Program-made: the position numbers and the translations under genes
NCBI GenBank assembly: GCA_009773665.1
Contig: WSYE01000002.1
Span: 124,001 to 188,000 of the forward strand
Direction of reading: 5' to 3'
Origin: Desulfovibrionaceae bacterium
GTDB lineage: Bacteria > Desulfobacterota > Desulfovibrionia > Desulfovibrionales > Desulfovibrionaceae
DNA: 64,000 bases
Shown here: positions 26,346 through 35,880 of the stretch, one piece after another
How the letters are laid out: every line of letters begins with the position of its first letter
How positions within the stretch are numbered: position 1 is the stretch's first letter
The notes under the pieces: model-generated
The model's input: only the letters and a program-made list of their open reading frames with translations
What the model was told of the DNA's origin: nothing
The model's database searches: none

Positions 26346-26758
26346 AAACACCGTCATCCCCCCTGATGCTGTCCGCATTGCTGGCCGTACTGCTCCTGAG
26401 CGCGTGTTCGCCCATCTCCAGGGCGGACATCGCAGGCGAGCCGACGGTCTACTGCACGGTGAACAGCCCGCCGGACCCGCTGCTCCTGGGCTACTGGAGG
26501 CGCATCCCGCCCGGAAACTTCAACCGTCCCCACGTGTTCAACTACTGGCTGGTCAAGAAGGGAGACCGCTACGCGCTGTACTACCATTGGGACGACAAGC
26601 GCGGGAAGGTGGTCCGGGGCTGGTTCCCGTTCGTGATCGACGGCAAGACTATGACCTCCTCCGAGGACCCGAGCATCTACTTCGTGAAGGACGGACAGGT
26701 TTTCCACAACTACGGCGGCAGGCCCTTCGACTCCCCCATGATGAAGGTCGGGAACTGA
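26342..26758 (+). CDS. predicted lipoprotein
   Basis: A 138-residue exported protein. The N-terminus MKTPSSPLMLSALLAVLLLSAC ends in a lipobox (LLSAC, Cys22), so it should be lipidated and anchored in a membrane. The mature part is rich in aromatic residues and beta-strand-like (VFNYWLVKKGDRYALYYHWDD), with no family I recognise. Its ATG overlaps the upstream TGA as ATGA, so it is coupled to the CheX-like gene. The true start is ATG 26342; the frame is open earlier only as a shadow. Confidence 0.75.
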   Translation: MKTPSSPLMLSALLAVLLLSACSPISRADIAGEPTVYCTVNSPPDPLLLGYWRRIPPGNFNRPHVFNYWLVKKGDRYALYYHWDDKRGKVVRGWFPFVIDGKTMTSSEDPSIYFVKDGQVFHNYGGRPFDSPMMKVGN

Positions 26759-26787
26759 GGCAGCGCGTAGGCTGCCGAGCTCCGACC

Positions 26788-26815
26788 TTGACATGAGCCT
26801 GTAACAGGGTAGACT
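26788..26815 (+). promoter_or_regulatory. sigma-70-type promoter for amino-acid ABC operon
   Basis: TTGACA (26788-26793), a 16-base spacer, then TAGACT (26810-26815): a perfect -35 and a 4/6 -10. It lies ~60 bases before the ATP-binding-protein gene. Confidence 0.6.
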
Positions 26816-26877
26816 TTCTGGGTTTGCCTGTTTTTGCAAATCAGCCCGTTTTACGTCACCCAGGAGGAAAGCGCCCG

Positions 26878-27606
<729 letters not shown>

Positions 27607-27636
27607 ACACACTAATTCAAACCGGAGGAGGTTTCG

Positions 27637-28452
27637 ATGAAGCGTCTTGCCACGGCTCTTACGGCCATCCTGGTCCTGGCTTTCCTGGTATCCCCGGCCT
27701 TCGCGGGCAAAATCGAAGACATCAAGAAGAGGGGCACGCTGATCGCCGGCGTGAAGGATTCCCAGCCCCCCTTCGGCTATGTTGACGAAAAGACCAACCA
27801 GATCGTCGGCTTCGAAATCGACATCATGAAGTTCCTGGCCGACAAGCTGGGCGTCAAGCTGGATGTGAAGGCCGTCACCTCTTCCACCCGCATCCCCATG
27901 CTCACCCAGGGTGAAGTGGACATCGTGGCCGCCACCATGACCCACAAGAAGGACCGCGAGGGACAGATCGACTTCTCCATCACCTACTTCATGACCGGAC
28001 AGCGCCTGCTGGTGAAGAAGGGCGGCCCCATCAAGTCCGTGAAGGACCTGGCCAGCAAGAAGATCGGCTCTGTGAAGGGTTCCACCTCCGAGCAGAACGC
28101 CAAGAAGGCCGAGCCCACCGCCACCATCGTCTCCTTCGAGACCTACCCCGAGGCCTTCCTGGCCCTCAAGCAGGGCAAGGTTGAGGCCGTGACCACCGAC
28201 GAAGCCATCCTCGTGGGCCTCAAGTTCTCCGACGAGAAGCCCGAAGCCTGGGACATCGTGGGCGACTACATCTCCCCCGAGCCCTATGGTTTCGGCCTGG
28301 TCGAGAACGACTCCAAGCTCCGCGACTTCGTGAACGTCTCCCTGATGGAGATGTGGGAGTCCGGCGAGTACAAGAAGGTCTACGACAAGTGGTTCGGCAA
28401 GGACACCAAGAACTACATTCCCCTGACCTGGACCATGGAACTCTGGCCGTAG
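27637..28452 (+). CDS. periplasmic amino-acid-binding protein
   Basis: A 271-residue solute-binding protein of family 3. A classical signal peptide with cleavage after SPAFA (residue ~23) is followed by KIEDIKKRGTLIAGVKDSQPPFGYVD, then GFEIDIMKFLADKLGVKLDVK, RIPMLTQGEVDIVAATMTHKKDR and KWFGKDTKNYIPL. The Arg in SSTRIPML and the Asp in VTTDEAIL are placed to hold the amino-acid backbone, as in GltI/GlnH-type proteins. Glutamate, aspartate or glutamine is likely, suggested also by asnB in the same run. The ribosome site is GGAGGAGG. A hairpin follows and probably lowers read-through into the permeases. Confidence 0.93.
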   Translation: MKRLATALTAILVLAFLVSPAFAGKIEDIKKRGTLIAGVKDSQPPFGYVDEKTNQIVGFEIDIMKFLADKLGVKLDVKAVTSSTRIPMLTQGEVDIVAATMTHKKDREGQIDFSITYFMTGQRLLVKKGGPIKSVKDLASKKIGSVKGSTSEQNAKKAEPTATIVSFETYPEAFLALKQGKVEAVTTDEAILVGLKFSDEKPEAWDIVGDYISPEPYGFGLVENDSKLRDFVNVSLMEMWESGEYKKVYDKWFGKDTKNYIPLTWTMELWP

Positions 28453-28565
28453 CATTTGCTGGCGCAAGCGGCGTAACCACGCCTTGAGCGCATGAACGAC
28501 AGGTTCCCCTTTCCCTCCGGGCGCGCACGCCCCGGAAGCCGGGAACGCGGGAACCGGCATGATCG

Positions 28566-28595
28566 CCGGAGGGGCCTGAAAGCCCCTCCGGTTTT
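28566..28595 (+). terminator. intra-operon terminator/attenuator
   Basis: CCGGAGGGGC (28566-28575) pairs perfectly with GCCCCTCCGG (28582-28591) across a 6-base loop and is followed by TTTTC. It lies between the binding-protein and permease genes, the usual place for a hairpin that keeps binding-protein mRNA in excess. Confidence 0.85.
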
Positions 28596-28619
28596 CGACA
28601 ACCTCACCGGAGCAGCACG

Positions 28620-29318
28620 TTGGCCTATCAGTTCGACTGGGAACTCGTGGTGTCCGGCCAGTACGGCGACTGGATCGTCGACGGCCTCATCACCACCCTC
28701 CAGATATCCGGAATCTCCATCGGCTTGTCCCTGGTGCTCGGCACCATGGCGTGCATCATGCGCCTGTCCAAGTTGAAGCCGCTGGAATGGATCGCGTGGA
28801 CCTACATTGAGTTCTTCCGCAACACGCCGCTTCTGGTGCAGATTTTCTTCTGGTATTTCGGCTCCTACACCGTCCTGCCGGACTCGGTGAACGCCTGGCT
28901 CAACACCGTGAACCAGGAGTTCGCCTGCGGCGTCATCGCCCTGACCTTCTACACCGGAGCCTTCATCGCCGAAGACCTGCGCTCGGGCATCTTCGCCATC
29001 CCCAAGACCCAACTGGAGGCGTCGCGCGCCTGCGGGCTGTCTTTCATGCAGGCCATGGGCTACGTCATCCTGCCCCAGGCCTTCAGGATCATCATTCCAC
29101 CGCTCATTTCGCAGTTTTTGAACCTCATCAAGAACTCCTCGCTGGTCATGACCATCGGCGTGGCCGACCTGACCTACATGGCCCGCCAGATCGAGGCGCA
29201 CGCCTTCCACGGTCTGGAAGCCTTCACCGTGGCCACGCTCATCTATCTGTCCATCTCGCTGGTGGTCTCCTTCTCCATTCAACAGTACAACATGCGCGTG
29301 CTGCGCGCGGCGAGGTAG
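28620..29318 (+). CDS. amino-acid ABC transporter permease (first)
   Basis: A 232-residue HisM/GltJ-type inner-membrane permease with about five membrane helices. The family pattern is clear: FRNTPLLVQIFFWYFGSY, YTGAFIAEDLRSGIFAIPKTQLEASRACGLSFMQAMGYVILPQAFRIIIPPL (the EAA coupling loop to the ATPase) and NSSLVMTIGVADLT. It uses a TTG start at 28620 with GGAG upstream; no better start is available near the family N-terminus. It is followed 7 bases later by the second permease. Confidence 0.93.
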   Translation: MAYQFDWELVVSGQYGDWIVDGLITTLQISGISIGLSLVLGTMACIMRLSKLKPLEWIAWTYIEFFRNTPLLVQIFFWYFGSYTVLPDSVNAWLNTVNQEFACGVIALTFYTGAFIAEDLRSGIFAIPKTQLEASRACGLSFMQAMGYVILPQAFRIIIPPLISQFLNLIKNSSLVMTIGVADLTYMARQIEAHAFHGLEAFTVATLIYLSISLVVSFSIQQYNMRVLRAAR

Positions 29319-29325
29319 CGCGGCC

Positions 29326-30021
29326 ATGCATTGGGACGTTGTCTGGAACAATTTCGACTATTTTCTCTGGGGAGCCTACCCCAAAGGCCCGCTGGGCGGA
29401 CTGGCCATGTCCATCCTCATGGCCCTGGGCGGCATCTTCGGGGCGTTCTGGCTTGGCCTTCTGATCGGCGTGTGCAGGCTCTCCAAGCGCGTGTGGCTGC
29501 GCGCCCCGGCCATGGTCTACATCGAGATCATCCGTGGCACGCCGCTGCTCATGGTCATCTTCTGGTTCTACTTCCTGGCCCCGGTCATCATGGGCAAGAG
29601 CCTGCCGGACTGGCAGTCGGCCATCATCGCGCTCATCGTGTTCACCAGCGCCTACATCGCGGAGATCGTGCGCGCGGGCGTTCTCTCGCTCCCCAAGGGC
29701 CAGATGGAGGCCGCGCGCGGCTCCGGGCTGTCGCACGCCCAGACCATGATCCACATCATCCTGCCCCAGGCGCTCTTCAACATGATCCCGTCCTTCGTGA
29801 ACCAGTTCGTCTCGCTCACCAAGGACACCTCCCTGGCCTACATCATCGGCGTGAGCGAACTGACCAAAACCGCCACACAGGTCAACAGCCGCACCATGAA
29901 GGCCCCCTTCGAGATCTTCATCACCGTGGCCGCCCTGTACTTCGTGGTCTGCTTCGTGCTGACCGAGCTGTCTCGCCGCCTGGAGACCAAAATCAACCGG
30001 TATCAGGCCAGGGGGCGGTAG
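29326..30021 (+). CDS. amino-acid ABC transporter permease (second)
   Basis: A 231-residue GltK/GlnP-type permease paired with the preceding one. Features are IEIIRGTPLLMVIFWFYFLAPVIMG, the coupling loop SLPKGQMEAARGSGLSHAQTMIHIILPQALFNMIPSF and LTKDTSLAYIIGVSELT. About five membrane helices are visible. It ends 8 bases before asnB, so the importer and asparagine synthetase are probably one transcript. Confidence 0.93.
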   Translation: MHWDVVWNNFDYFLWGAYPKGPLGGLAMSILMALGGIFGAFWLGLLIGVCRLSKRVWLRAPAMVYIEIIRGTPLLMVIFWFYFLAPVIMGKSLPDWQSAIIALIVFTSAYIAEIVRAGVLSLPKGQMEAARGSGLSHAQTMIHIILPQALFNMIPSFVNQFVSLTKDTSLAYIIGVSELTKTATQVNSRTMKAPFEIFITVAALYFVVCFVLTELSRRLETKINRYQARGR

Positions 30022-30029
30022 GTCAGATT

Positions 30030-31919
30030 ATGTGCGGCATAGTCGGATTCACCGGCCCCTCCGATCCGGCCATTATCCGGGCCATGTGCCGGACTATCAC
30101 GCATCGCGGCCCGGACGACGAAGGCTATTTCGACCATCCCCAGGTCAGCCTGGGCATGCGTCGCCTGGCCATAGTGGACCTGTCCGGAGGGCGCCAGCCC
30201 ATCGCCAATGAAGATGGATCCGTGGTCACAGTCTTCAACGGCGAGATTTACAACCACGCCGAGATGCGTCGCTCTCTTGAAGAGTCGGGACACACCTTCG
30301 CCACCCACCATTCCGACACCGAAACCATTGTTCATGCCTACGAGCAGCACGAGGACCTCTGGCCGGAGAAAACCCGTACCAACGGAATGTTCGGGCTAGC
30401 CATCTGGGACCAGACCCGGCAGCGCCTGCTCCTCTACCGCGACCGTATGGGAAAGAAGCCCCTATACTGGGCCCCAATCCCCTCGGGCATCGCCTTCGCC
30501 TCCGAGATAAAGTCCCTGCTCAAACACCCCGAGGTGTCCACCGAATGGGACTTCCAGGCGCTCTACCATTATTTCGGGCTGAAAAACGTCAGCGCCCCGC
30601 GCACGGCCTACAGGCAGATACGCCAGCTTCAACCCGGCCATTACCTGGTCTGGACTCCCGGCGGCGGGCTCGAAGCGCCACGCCCCTACTGGAGCCTGGA
30701 TTTTTCTCCCGGCGGGTGCGCCCCTCCCAGCGAGGATGAAGCGGCCGCGCACATACTCAATCTGCTCACGGACTCGGTACGGTTGCGCATGGACTGCGAC
30801 GTGTCCTACGGGGCCTACCTGTCCGGGGGTATGGACTCCAGCGCCGTTGCCTCTCTCATGGCCCGGTTCCAGTCCAAACCAGTGAAGACCTTTTGCCTGG
30901 GCTATGCCGACCTGGAAGGCGGGCAGCAGGCAGGGAAATCCCAGGACATCCTCTTCTCGCGCATGATGGCCAAGCGCCTGGGCACGGATCACCACGAGCA
31001 CATAATCACCGCCCATGATTTTCTGAGCGGCTTCCAGGGCGTGATGGAAGCGTTCGACGAGCCCTTTTCCGGCACCGTTTCCACCTATTTCCTTTCGGAA
31101 TACATGCGACGCCACATCACCGTGGCCGTGTCCGGCGACGGCGCGGACGAGCTTTTCGGCAGTTATCTGGCCCACCGCCTCGCGTTTCCGGTGCAGGCGT
31201 GGCTCGGACTGAAAGCACGCGGCATAACCCGCTTCGAGGACCTGAACTCGGCGCAACGCGACTCCCTGACCCCCTTTAGCAACCCCGAGCAGCTGGCCTT
31301 TCTAGACCGCGTGGCCGTTCCCTCCCTGGCGGGGTGGCGCGCAGGTCTGGACGTGTTCAGCCACGCGGAGCGACGCGCACTCCTGGACCCTGAATTCCTG
31401 GACGCCGCCGGACAGGAAGTGGGCAGGAACCCGTATGAGGCCATCGAGCGAGATCTCACCGCCCACGACGCGCTGAACCGCAGCCTGGAGACCGACCAGC
31501 GCGAGCTCCTGCCCAACCAAGTGTTGCCTTTCGTGGATCGCCTGTCCATGGCTCACTCCATCGAGGTACGCTGTCCGTTCCTGGACCACCGGATAGTGGA
31601 ATATGTGAACCGGCTGCCGGGGTCGTACAAGATCCAGGGGACGTCCACCAAGCACATCCTGCGCAAGGCCCTGGTCGGCCTGCTGCCGCCGGAGCTCATA
31701 AACCGGCCCAAGGAGGGCTTCGTCCAGCCGGTGTACACCTGGATGCGCGGGCCGCTCAAAGCATTCGCAGTGGAGGCCATGAACTCCCTGCCGCCCACAC
31801 TGGTGAAACGGGAGACCGTGGACCGCCTGCTCGCCGGGTTCATGGCCGGGGATCAGAGCCTGAACGCCAAGGCGTGGAGCCTTGTATGCTTTGCCTCCTG
31901 GCAGGGACATACGAAGTGA
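30030..31919 (+). CDS. asnB: asparagine synthase (glutamine-hydrolysing)
   Basis: A 629-residue AsnB-type enzyme. The N-terminal glutaminase domain begins MCGIVGF (Cys2 nucleophile exposed after Met removal), with HRGPDDEG and RLAIVDLSGGRQPI. The synthetase domain has the PP-loop SGGMDSS near residue 265 and the VSGDGADELFGSY loop. It would make asparagine from aspartate, glutamine and ATP, or amidate a glycan precursor, as many AsnB paralogues in polysaccharide loci are thought to do. The true start is ATG 30030; a longer frame upstream is antisense-like read-through of the permease gene. It lies between an amino-acid importer and a glycan gene set. Confidence 0.93.
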   Translation: MCGIVGFTGPSDPAIIRAMCRTITHRGPDDEGYFDHPQVSLGMRRLAIVDLSGGRQPIANEDGSVVTVFNGEIYNHAEMRRSLEESGHTFATHHSDTETIVHAYEQHEDLWPEKTRTNGMFGLAIWDQTRQRLLLYRDRMGKKPLYWAPIPSGIAFASEIKSLLKHPEVSTEWDFQALYHYFGLKNVSAPRTAYRQIRQLQPGHYLVWTPGGGLEAPRPYWSLDFSPGGCAPPSEDEAAAHILNLLTDSVRLRMDCDVSYGAYLSGGMDSSAVASLMARFQSKPVKTFCLGYADLEGGQQAGKSQDILFSRMMAKRLGTDHHEHIITAHDFLSGFQGVMEAFDEPFSGTVSTYFLSEYMRRHITVAVSGDGADELFGSYLAHRLAFPVQAWLGLKARGITRFEDLNSAQRDSLTPFSNPEQLAFLDRVAVPSLAGWRAGLDVFSHAERRALLDPEFLDAAGQEVGRNPYEAIERDLTAHDALNRSLETDQRELLPNQVLPFVDRLSMAHSIEVRCPFLDHRIVEYVNRLPGSYKIQGTSTKHILRKALVGLLPPELINRPKEGFVQPVYTWMRGPLKAFAVEAMNSLPPTLVKRETVDRLLAGFMAGDQSLNAKAWSLVCFASWQGHTK

Positions 31920-32476
31920 ACGCCAAAGTCCAGCCCGAACTCGCCGGGGGCAAGGTCCGACTCGTCCCTTTAAGTGATGAGCATCTTGCCAAATCCCTGG
32001 AGTGGGTGAACGATCCCTACATCATGTCCACAGTGCTGCGGGTCACGCCTGTCACCTGGGAAGACCAGCGGCGTTGGTACGCAGCCATCCTCTCCGACCC
32101 TGCGAAGATGGTCTACGCGATCTTGAGGGCTGGTGACGGAATCCACATCGGCAACACGGGCCTATATCACCTTGACCTGACCCATCGCCGCGCCGAGTTC
32201 TGGATCTACCTCGGCGACCAGGACAGCCGAGGCACGGGGGCGGCCAGCGAAACCCTGACCCTGATGAAGGCGCTTGCTTTCGAGCATCTTGGGCTGACCA
32301 AGCTCTACCTCCACGTCGGGCTGGACAACATGCCCGCCCGATGCCTATACACCCGCCACGGTTTCAAGAAGGAAGGAGTGTTACGACATCATTACATCAT
32401 CGACAGCAAACCCGTCGATATCGTCGTGATGTCCCAACTCGAAAACGAATATGACCACGAATCACACACTACTTAA
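31916..32476 (+). CDS. RimJ/RimL-type acetyltransferase
   Basis: A 186-residue GNAT protein of the Acetyltransf_3 type. RLVPLSDEHLAKSLEWVNDPYIMSTVLRVTPVT is the usual N-terminal pattern, HIGNTGLYHLDLTHRRAEFWIYLGDQDSRGTGAASETLTLM holds the acetyl-CoA loop, and GLDNMPARCLYTRHGFKKEGVLRHH is the C-terminal motif. It probably acetylates a sugar amine or other small amine in the locus. The GTG start at 31916 overlaps the asnB stop (GTGA), and its own end overlaps the following radical SAM gene by 26 bases: three tightly coupled genes. An upstream ATG at 31874 is possible but lies inside asnB. Confidence 0.8.
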   Translation: MNAKVQPELAGGKVRLVPLSDEHLAKSLEWVNDPYIMSTVLRVTPVTWEDQRRWYAAILSDPAKMVYAILRAGDGIHIGNTGLYHLDLTHRRAEFWIYLGDQDSRGTGAASETLTLMKALAFEHLGLTKLYLHVGLDNMPARCLYTRHGFKKEGVLRHHYIIDSKPVDIVVMSQLENEYDHESHTT

Positions 32477-33392
32477 TAATAATCGGTCTGAAGAAGCAGT
32501 CGGTTTCCCTGCGGTAGTCCTTATCGACAACTGCAACGCGTGCAACCTGCGCTGCTCCATGTGCGACCACCCTAACATGACAAAGCACCGCAAGGTGCAA
32601 ATCATGGACATGGACCTCTACCGCAAGATCATCGATGAGATCGCGTTGGAGAATCCGTCCGCCAGGGTCTGGCAAATTTTCTTCGGCGACCCCTTCATGT
32701 GCCGCGACATGCCCGAGCGCATCCACTACGCCAAGGAGAAGGGTCTCACTGACGTGGTGCTCAACACCAACGGCATGCTCATGAAGCCCGAAAAGGCCCG
32801 CGCGATCATCGAGGCAGGGTTGGACGCCATGTACGTGGGCATCGACGCCGCCGACGCCGCCACCTACGAACAGATCCGTGTGGGCGGCAAGTACGAGACC
32901 GCCGTTGCCAACGTGCTGGCCTACCGCGACATCCTGCGGGAGATCGGACGCCCGGAGCAGAAGCTCTTCGTGCAATTCGTGGTCAGCGATATAAACCAGG
33001 ATCAGGTGGAAGCCTTCAAGGCCTTTTGGACCTCCAAGGGCGTCAACGTGAAGATCCGCCCAAAGGTCAGCTGGGCTGGGCTCGTAAGCGCAGAGAACCT
33101 TCTTGAGAATGAGCAGGTGGGACGCAGGCCCTGCTACTGGCTCATGCGCACCATTAACATCTGCGCCGACGGAAGGGTTGCGTTGTGCTCAGTGGACGTA
33201 CATTGCCGTGTGCCTTGCGGCGACGCCAACACCAGTTCCATCAAAGAACTCTGGGCAGCCCTGTTGCAGGAATACCGCCGCATGCACAACGAGGGCCGTT
33301 TCGCCGAGCTCCCCGGAATGTGCCGCGCCTGCCGGGACTGGCAATCGGGCTACGCAGATTTCGCTCTTGCCGACCCTGCACAAGGGGTATGA
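32451..33392 (+). CDS. radical SAM/SPASM protein
   Basis: A 313-residue radical S-adenosylmethionine enzyme. CNACNLRCSMC (~28-38) contains the CxxxCxxC motif for the catalytic 4Fe-4S cluster, and the C-terminal part has further cysteines typical of a SPASM-like region (CADGRVALCSVDVHCRVPCG, then CRACRDW). The product is unknown; enzymes of this look in polysaccharide loci modify sugars or small precursors. A second, related radical SAM gene lies at 49858-50835 on the other arm of the locus. It overlaps the acetyltransferase gene. Confidence 0.85.
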   Translation: MTTNHTLLNNNRSEEAVGFPAVVLIDNCNACNLRCSMCDHPNMTKHRKVQIMDMDLYRKIIDEIALENPSARVWQIFFGDPFMCRDMPERIHYAKEKGLTDVVLNTNGMLMKPEKARAIIEAGLDAMYVGIDAADAATYEQIRVGGKYETAVANVLAYRDILREIGRPEQKLFVQFVVSDINQDQVEAFKAFWTSKGVNVKIRPKVSWAGLVSAENLLENEQVGRRPCYWLMRTINICADGRVALCSVDVHCRVPCGDANTSSIKELWAALLQEYRRMHNEGRFAELPGMCRACRDWQSGYADFALADPAQGV

Positions 33393-33611
33393 CCACTCTC
33401 CTGCAGAACATGGCCCTGGCGACACACATTGCGGCTCCTCGTAAAGAAGCGCTTCTGGGCCTAACACCGGGAGTCTATTCTCTCTATCTGAGGGTTAACA
33501 GGACCTGCGCTGATCGGCTAAAACGGTGGCACCACCTCTCAGAATCATCCCTTAGCCCGACATTCATGTTGCGTACAACCGACATTTCCAGCGCATCAGG
33601 AGCTTAACACA

Positions 33612-34496
33612 GTGCAAGTGTATTCACAGGCATATTGCAATTCTTTACCTAAATTTGACAGAAGTGTTTCCCTTGTAAGCTGGGCATACAATGAGGAAGA
33701 GATCATCGAGAATTTTGTTCGTCGAGCTGATGCCTTGCTGGCCTCTTGTGTCGACGACTATGAGATCGTGATTGTTGATGACGGCAGCAATGATCGTACT
33801 CCGCTGATACTCTCTCGGCTAATGACCGAAATCCAACATCTGCGTGTGCTGACCAATGAGGTTAACCGTAACGTGGGGTTTTCCTCCCGCAGGGCAGTAG
33901 CTGCGGCATCCAAGGATTACATCTTTTGGCAGACTGTGGATTGGTCCTACGACATCGGACTCCTGCGCATCTTTTTAGAAATGCTGAAGACGCACGACGT
34001 GGTTGCTGGGGTTCGCCGGGCTCCCGTCAAGATTCAAATGCGTCTGATAAAGCCTCTGGTATTATTTTTCAAAATTTTTGGACTGAAGCATCTCACTCAG
34101 CGTTCGGACACTGTGCTTAAAGCCCTTGTATCGGTCATTAACTACAGCCTGATCAGGCTTCTTTTTGGCCTCCAGCTCTCTGATTACCAAAATGTTGTTT
34201 TTTATCCTGCACAGATCATCCAGCCCTTAATTACAACTGCTGAGGCCGACAGTTCCTTCGCGAATCCGGAATTACTCTTCAAAGCCATCATGAAAGGCGC
34301 CTCGATCGCTGAAGCCCCTATAAACTTCATACCCAGAAGCGCCGGCCAGGCAAAGGGAACCCGGTTCAAGGCCATCAAGGCATCCATTCTCGACATCTTC
34401 AAATTCTGGTGGAAGTGGCGCGTGCTGGCACGCATCGACAAGGCGCCTGGCGGCCGGGTCGCCAGGCTAAACCCGGCCCAGTGGCCGCAGTCGTAA
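33612..34496 (+). CDS. family 2 glycosyltransferase
   Basis: A 294-residue cytoplasmic GT2. The GT-A fold signs are LVSWAYNEEEIIENFVRRADALL, YEIVIVDDGSNDRTPLIL (the DDGS nucleotide-binding Asp pair), VNRNVGFSSRRAVAAASKDYIFWQTVD (acceptor-side DxD replaced by TVD), and a hydrophobic C-terminal third. No clear membrane helix is present, so it may work on a lipid-linked acceptor at the membrane surface. GTG start at 33612 with AGGAG upstream. From here the DNA becomes noticeably lower in GC, marking the start of the probable horizontally acquired patch. Confidence 0.8.
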   Translation: MQVYSQAYCNSLPKFDRSVSLVSWAYNEEEIIENFVRRADALLASCVDDYEIVIVDDGSNDRTPLILSRLMTEIQHLRVLTNEVNRNVGFSSRRAVAAASKDYIFWQTVDWSYDIGLLRIFLEMLKTHDVVAGVRRAPVKIQMRLIKPLVLFFKIFGLKHLTQRSDTVLKALVSVINYSLIRLLFGLQLSDYQNVVFYPAQIIQPLITTAEADSSFANPELLFKAIMKGASIAEAPINFIPRSAGQAKGTRFKAIKASILDIFKFWWKWRVLARIDKAPGGRVARLNPAQWPQS

Positions 34497-34792
34497 AGCA
34501 CTGACACTCTGACAAGACGCCTCCGCCGAGACCGACTCGAGACTTATTACTCTCCCCGACCAGGTAGTCAGCCTGGAATAACCACATTTACGCTGCACCA
34601 CCGAGGACCAGGACGTCCTTACTCAACACCTTGAGGACCCAGGTGAAAACTTCGAGACCACTGCGTAATTCGTTGAGAGGCATGTCTACCGCCCCTGGCA
34701 GAGTATTTTGAGGTGAAATTTCTGTTTCAGCGCTCGATTTTGCCTTCACTCGCCATTGGGCGGGTTTGCTTGGCGCATTTCTAGCCCCCCGC

Positions 34793-35815
34793 CTATTTGA
34801 CCATGCCCCAACACTTTTTCAGGTTGAAGGCCATTGCCAACAAGTGGAATTCCAGTTCCACCTTGTCCTGGCCGAGGTATCTGGCCCGACAGAGGTGGTA
34901 GGTGCGCTTGAACGTGCCAAAGGCCCGTTCAACTTTGGCTCGAACCGAGCTAATCAGCCGGTTCACCCGCCGTTCGACCCTACTCAATGGCAAGCCTCGA
35001 TGCGCCCTGCACATGATACCACCGCAGAAACCATTGCGGACCAGCTGTTCCCGATTGGCCCGGCTGCTATAGCCCTTGTCCGCGAACACCACGCCGCCTA
35101 GCGGCAGTGGCACGTCTTGAAGCAGACGCGGCAACTCCTTTACGTCCGAATGGTTGGCCGGGGTCACGTGGCCGCCCAACACGAACCCGTCACGACTCCG
35201 TAGCCACATGCATCTTGTAGCCGTAATACGCCTTGTTGCCCTTGCGTAGCCAAGCCGCTTCCGCGTCGTCCGAGTACGTCTCCGTGACGCCCGGCTCGCC
35301 CTCGGACTCCTCGCGGTCCTGCGGGAGCAGTTCCAGCGTTTTGGTCGGCCGACGGGCCGAGGACACCACACTCGCGTCCACGATGGCCCCTTCGCGAACC
35401 AGAACGCCACCACGCTCAAGCTGGTGATTCAACTTGTCCAGCAGGCGCTTGTTGAGTTTTTTTCCAGCACACTATTGCGGAAACGGTAGATGGTGGTTGC
35501 GTCCGGGACCTGCTCGTCATCCAGCGACAGCCCGGCGAAGCGCACGAAGGACAGACGATCGATCAGCCCCTCTTCAACAGCCTCGTCGCTCAAGTTGTAC
35601 CAGCGCTGAAGCAACAGAACCTTGAAAATGAGCATCGTCGGGTAGGCCGGATTGCCCACGGCGTCAGGCTGACGCTTCAGCCGCTTGTTGAGAAGACGCT
35701 CCAAAGGCTTCCAATCAATGATCCGGTCGATCTCGTACAGGAACGTGACTTTTCGCTTGCGCAGGGAAACCCGGTAGTCCGCTATGCCAGGAGCCTTCTT
35801 CGCGCGTTCGGCCAT
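34793..35815 (-). pseudogene. IS5-family transposase, element A (frameshifted)
   Basis: A broken DDE transposase reading MAERAKKAPGIADYRVSLRKRK at its start (35815). It has the IS5-type blocks LLQRWYNLSDEAVEEGLIDRLSFVRFAGLSLDDEQVPDATTIYRFR, VREGAIVDASVV, YYGYKMHVATES, VFADKGYSSRANRE and VRAKVERAFGTFKR. A one-base loss in the A/T run near 35455 and a second shift near 35195 break the frame, so no active enzyme can be made. The sequence is about as similar to copy B as expected for recent relatives. Confidence 0.85.
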
Positions 35816-35880
35816 GATCGCCTCCACCCTGAAAGATGAAGGCATTATGCTTCATATTACATACGGTTAAGCGTAATATT

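Noticed and set aside
29331-30029. Extension of asnB upstream to 29331
   Set aside because: The extra sequence is the permease gene read out of frame; MCGIVGF at 30030 is the required mature start.
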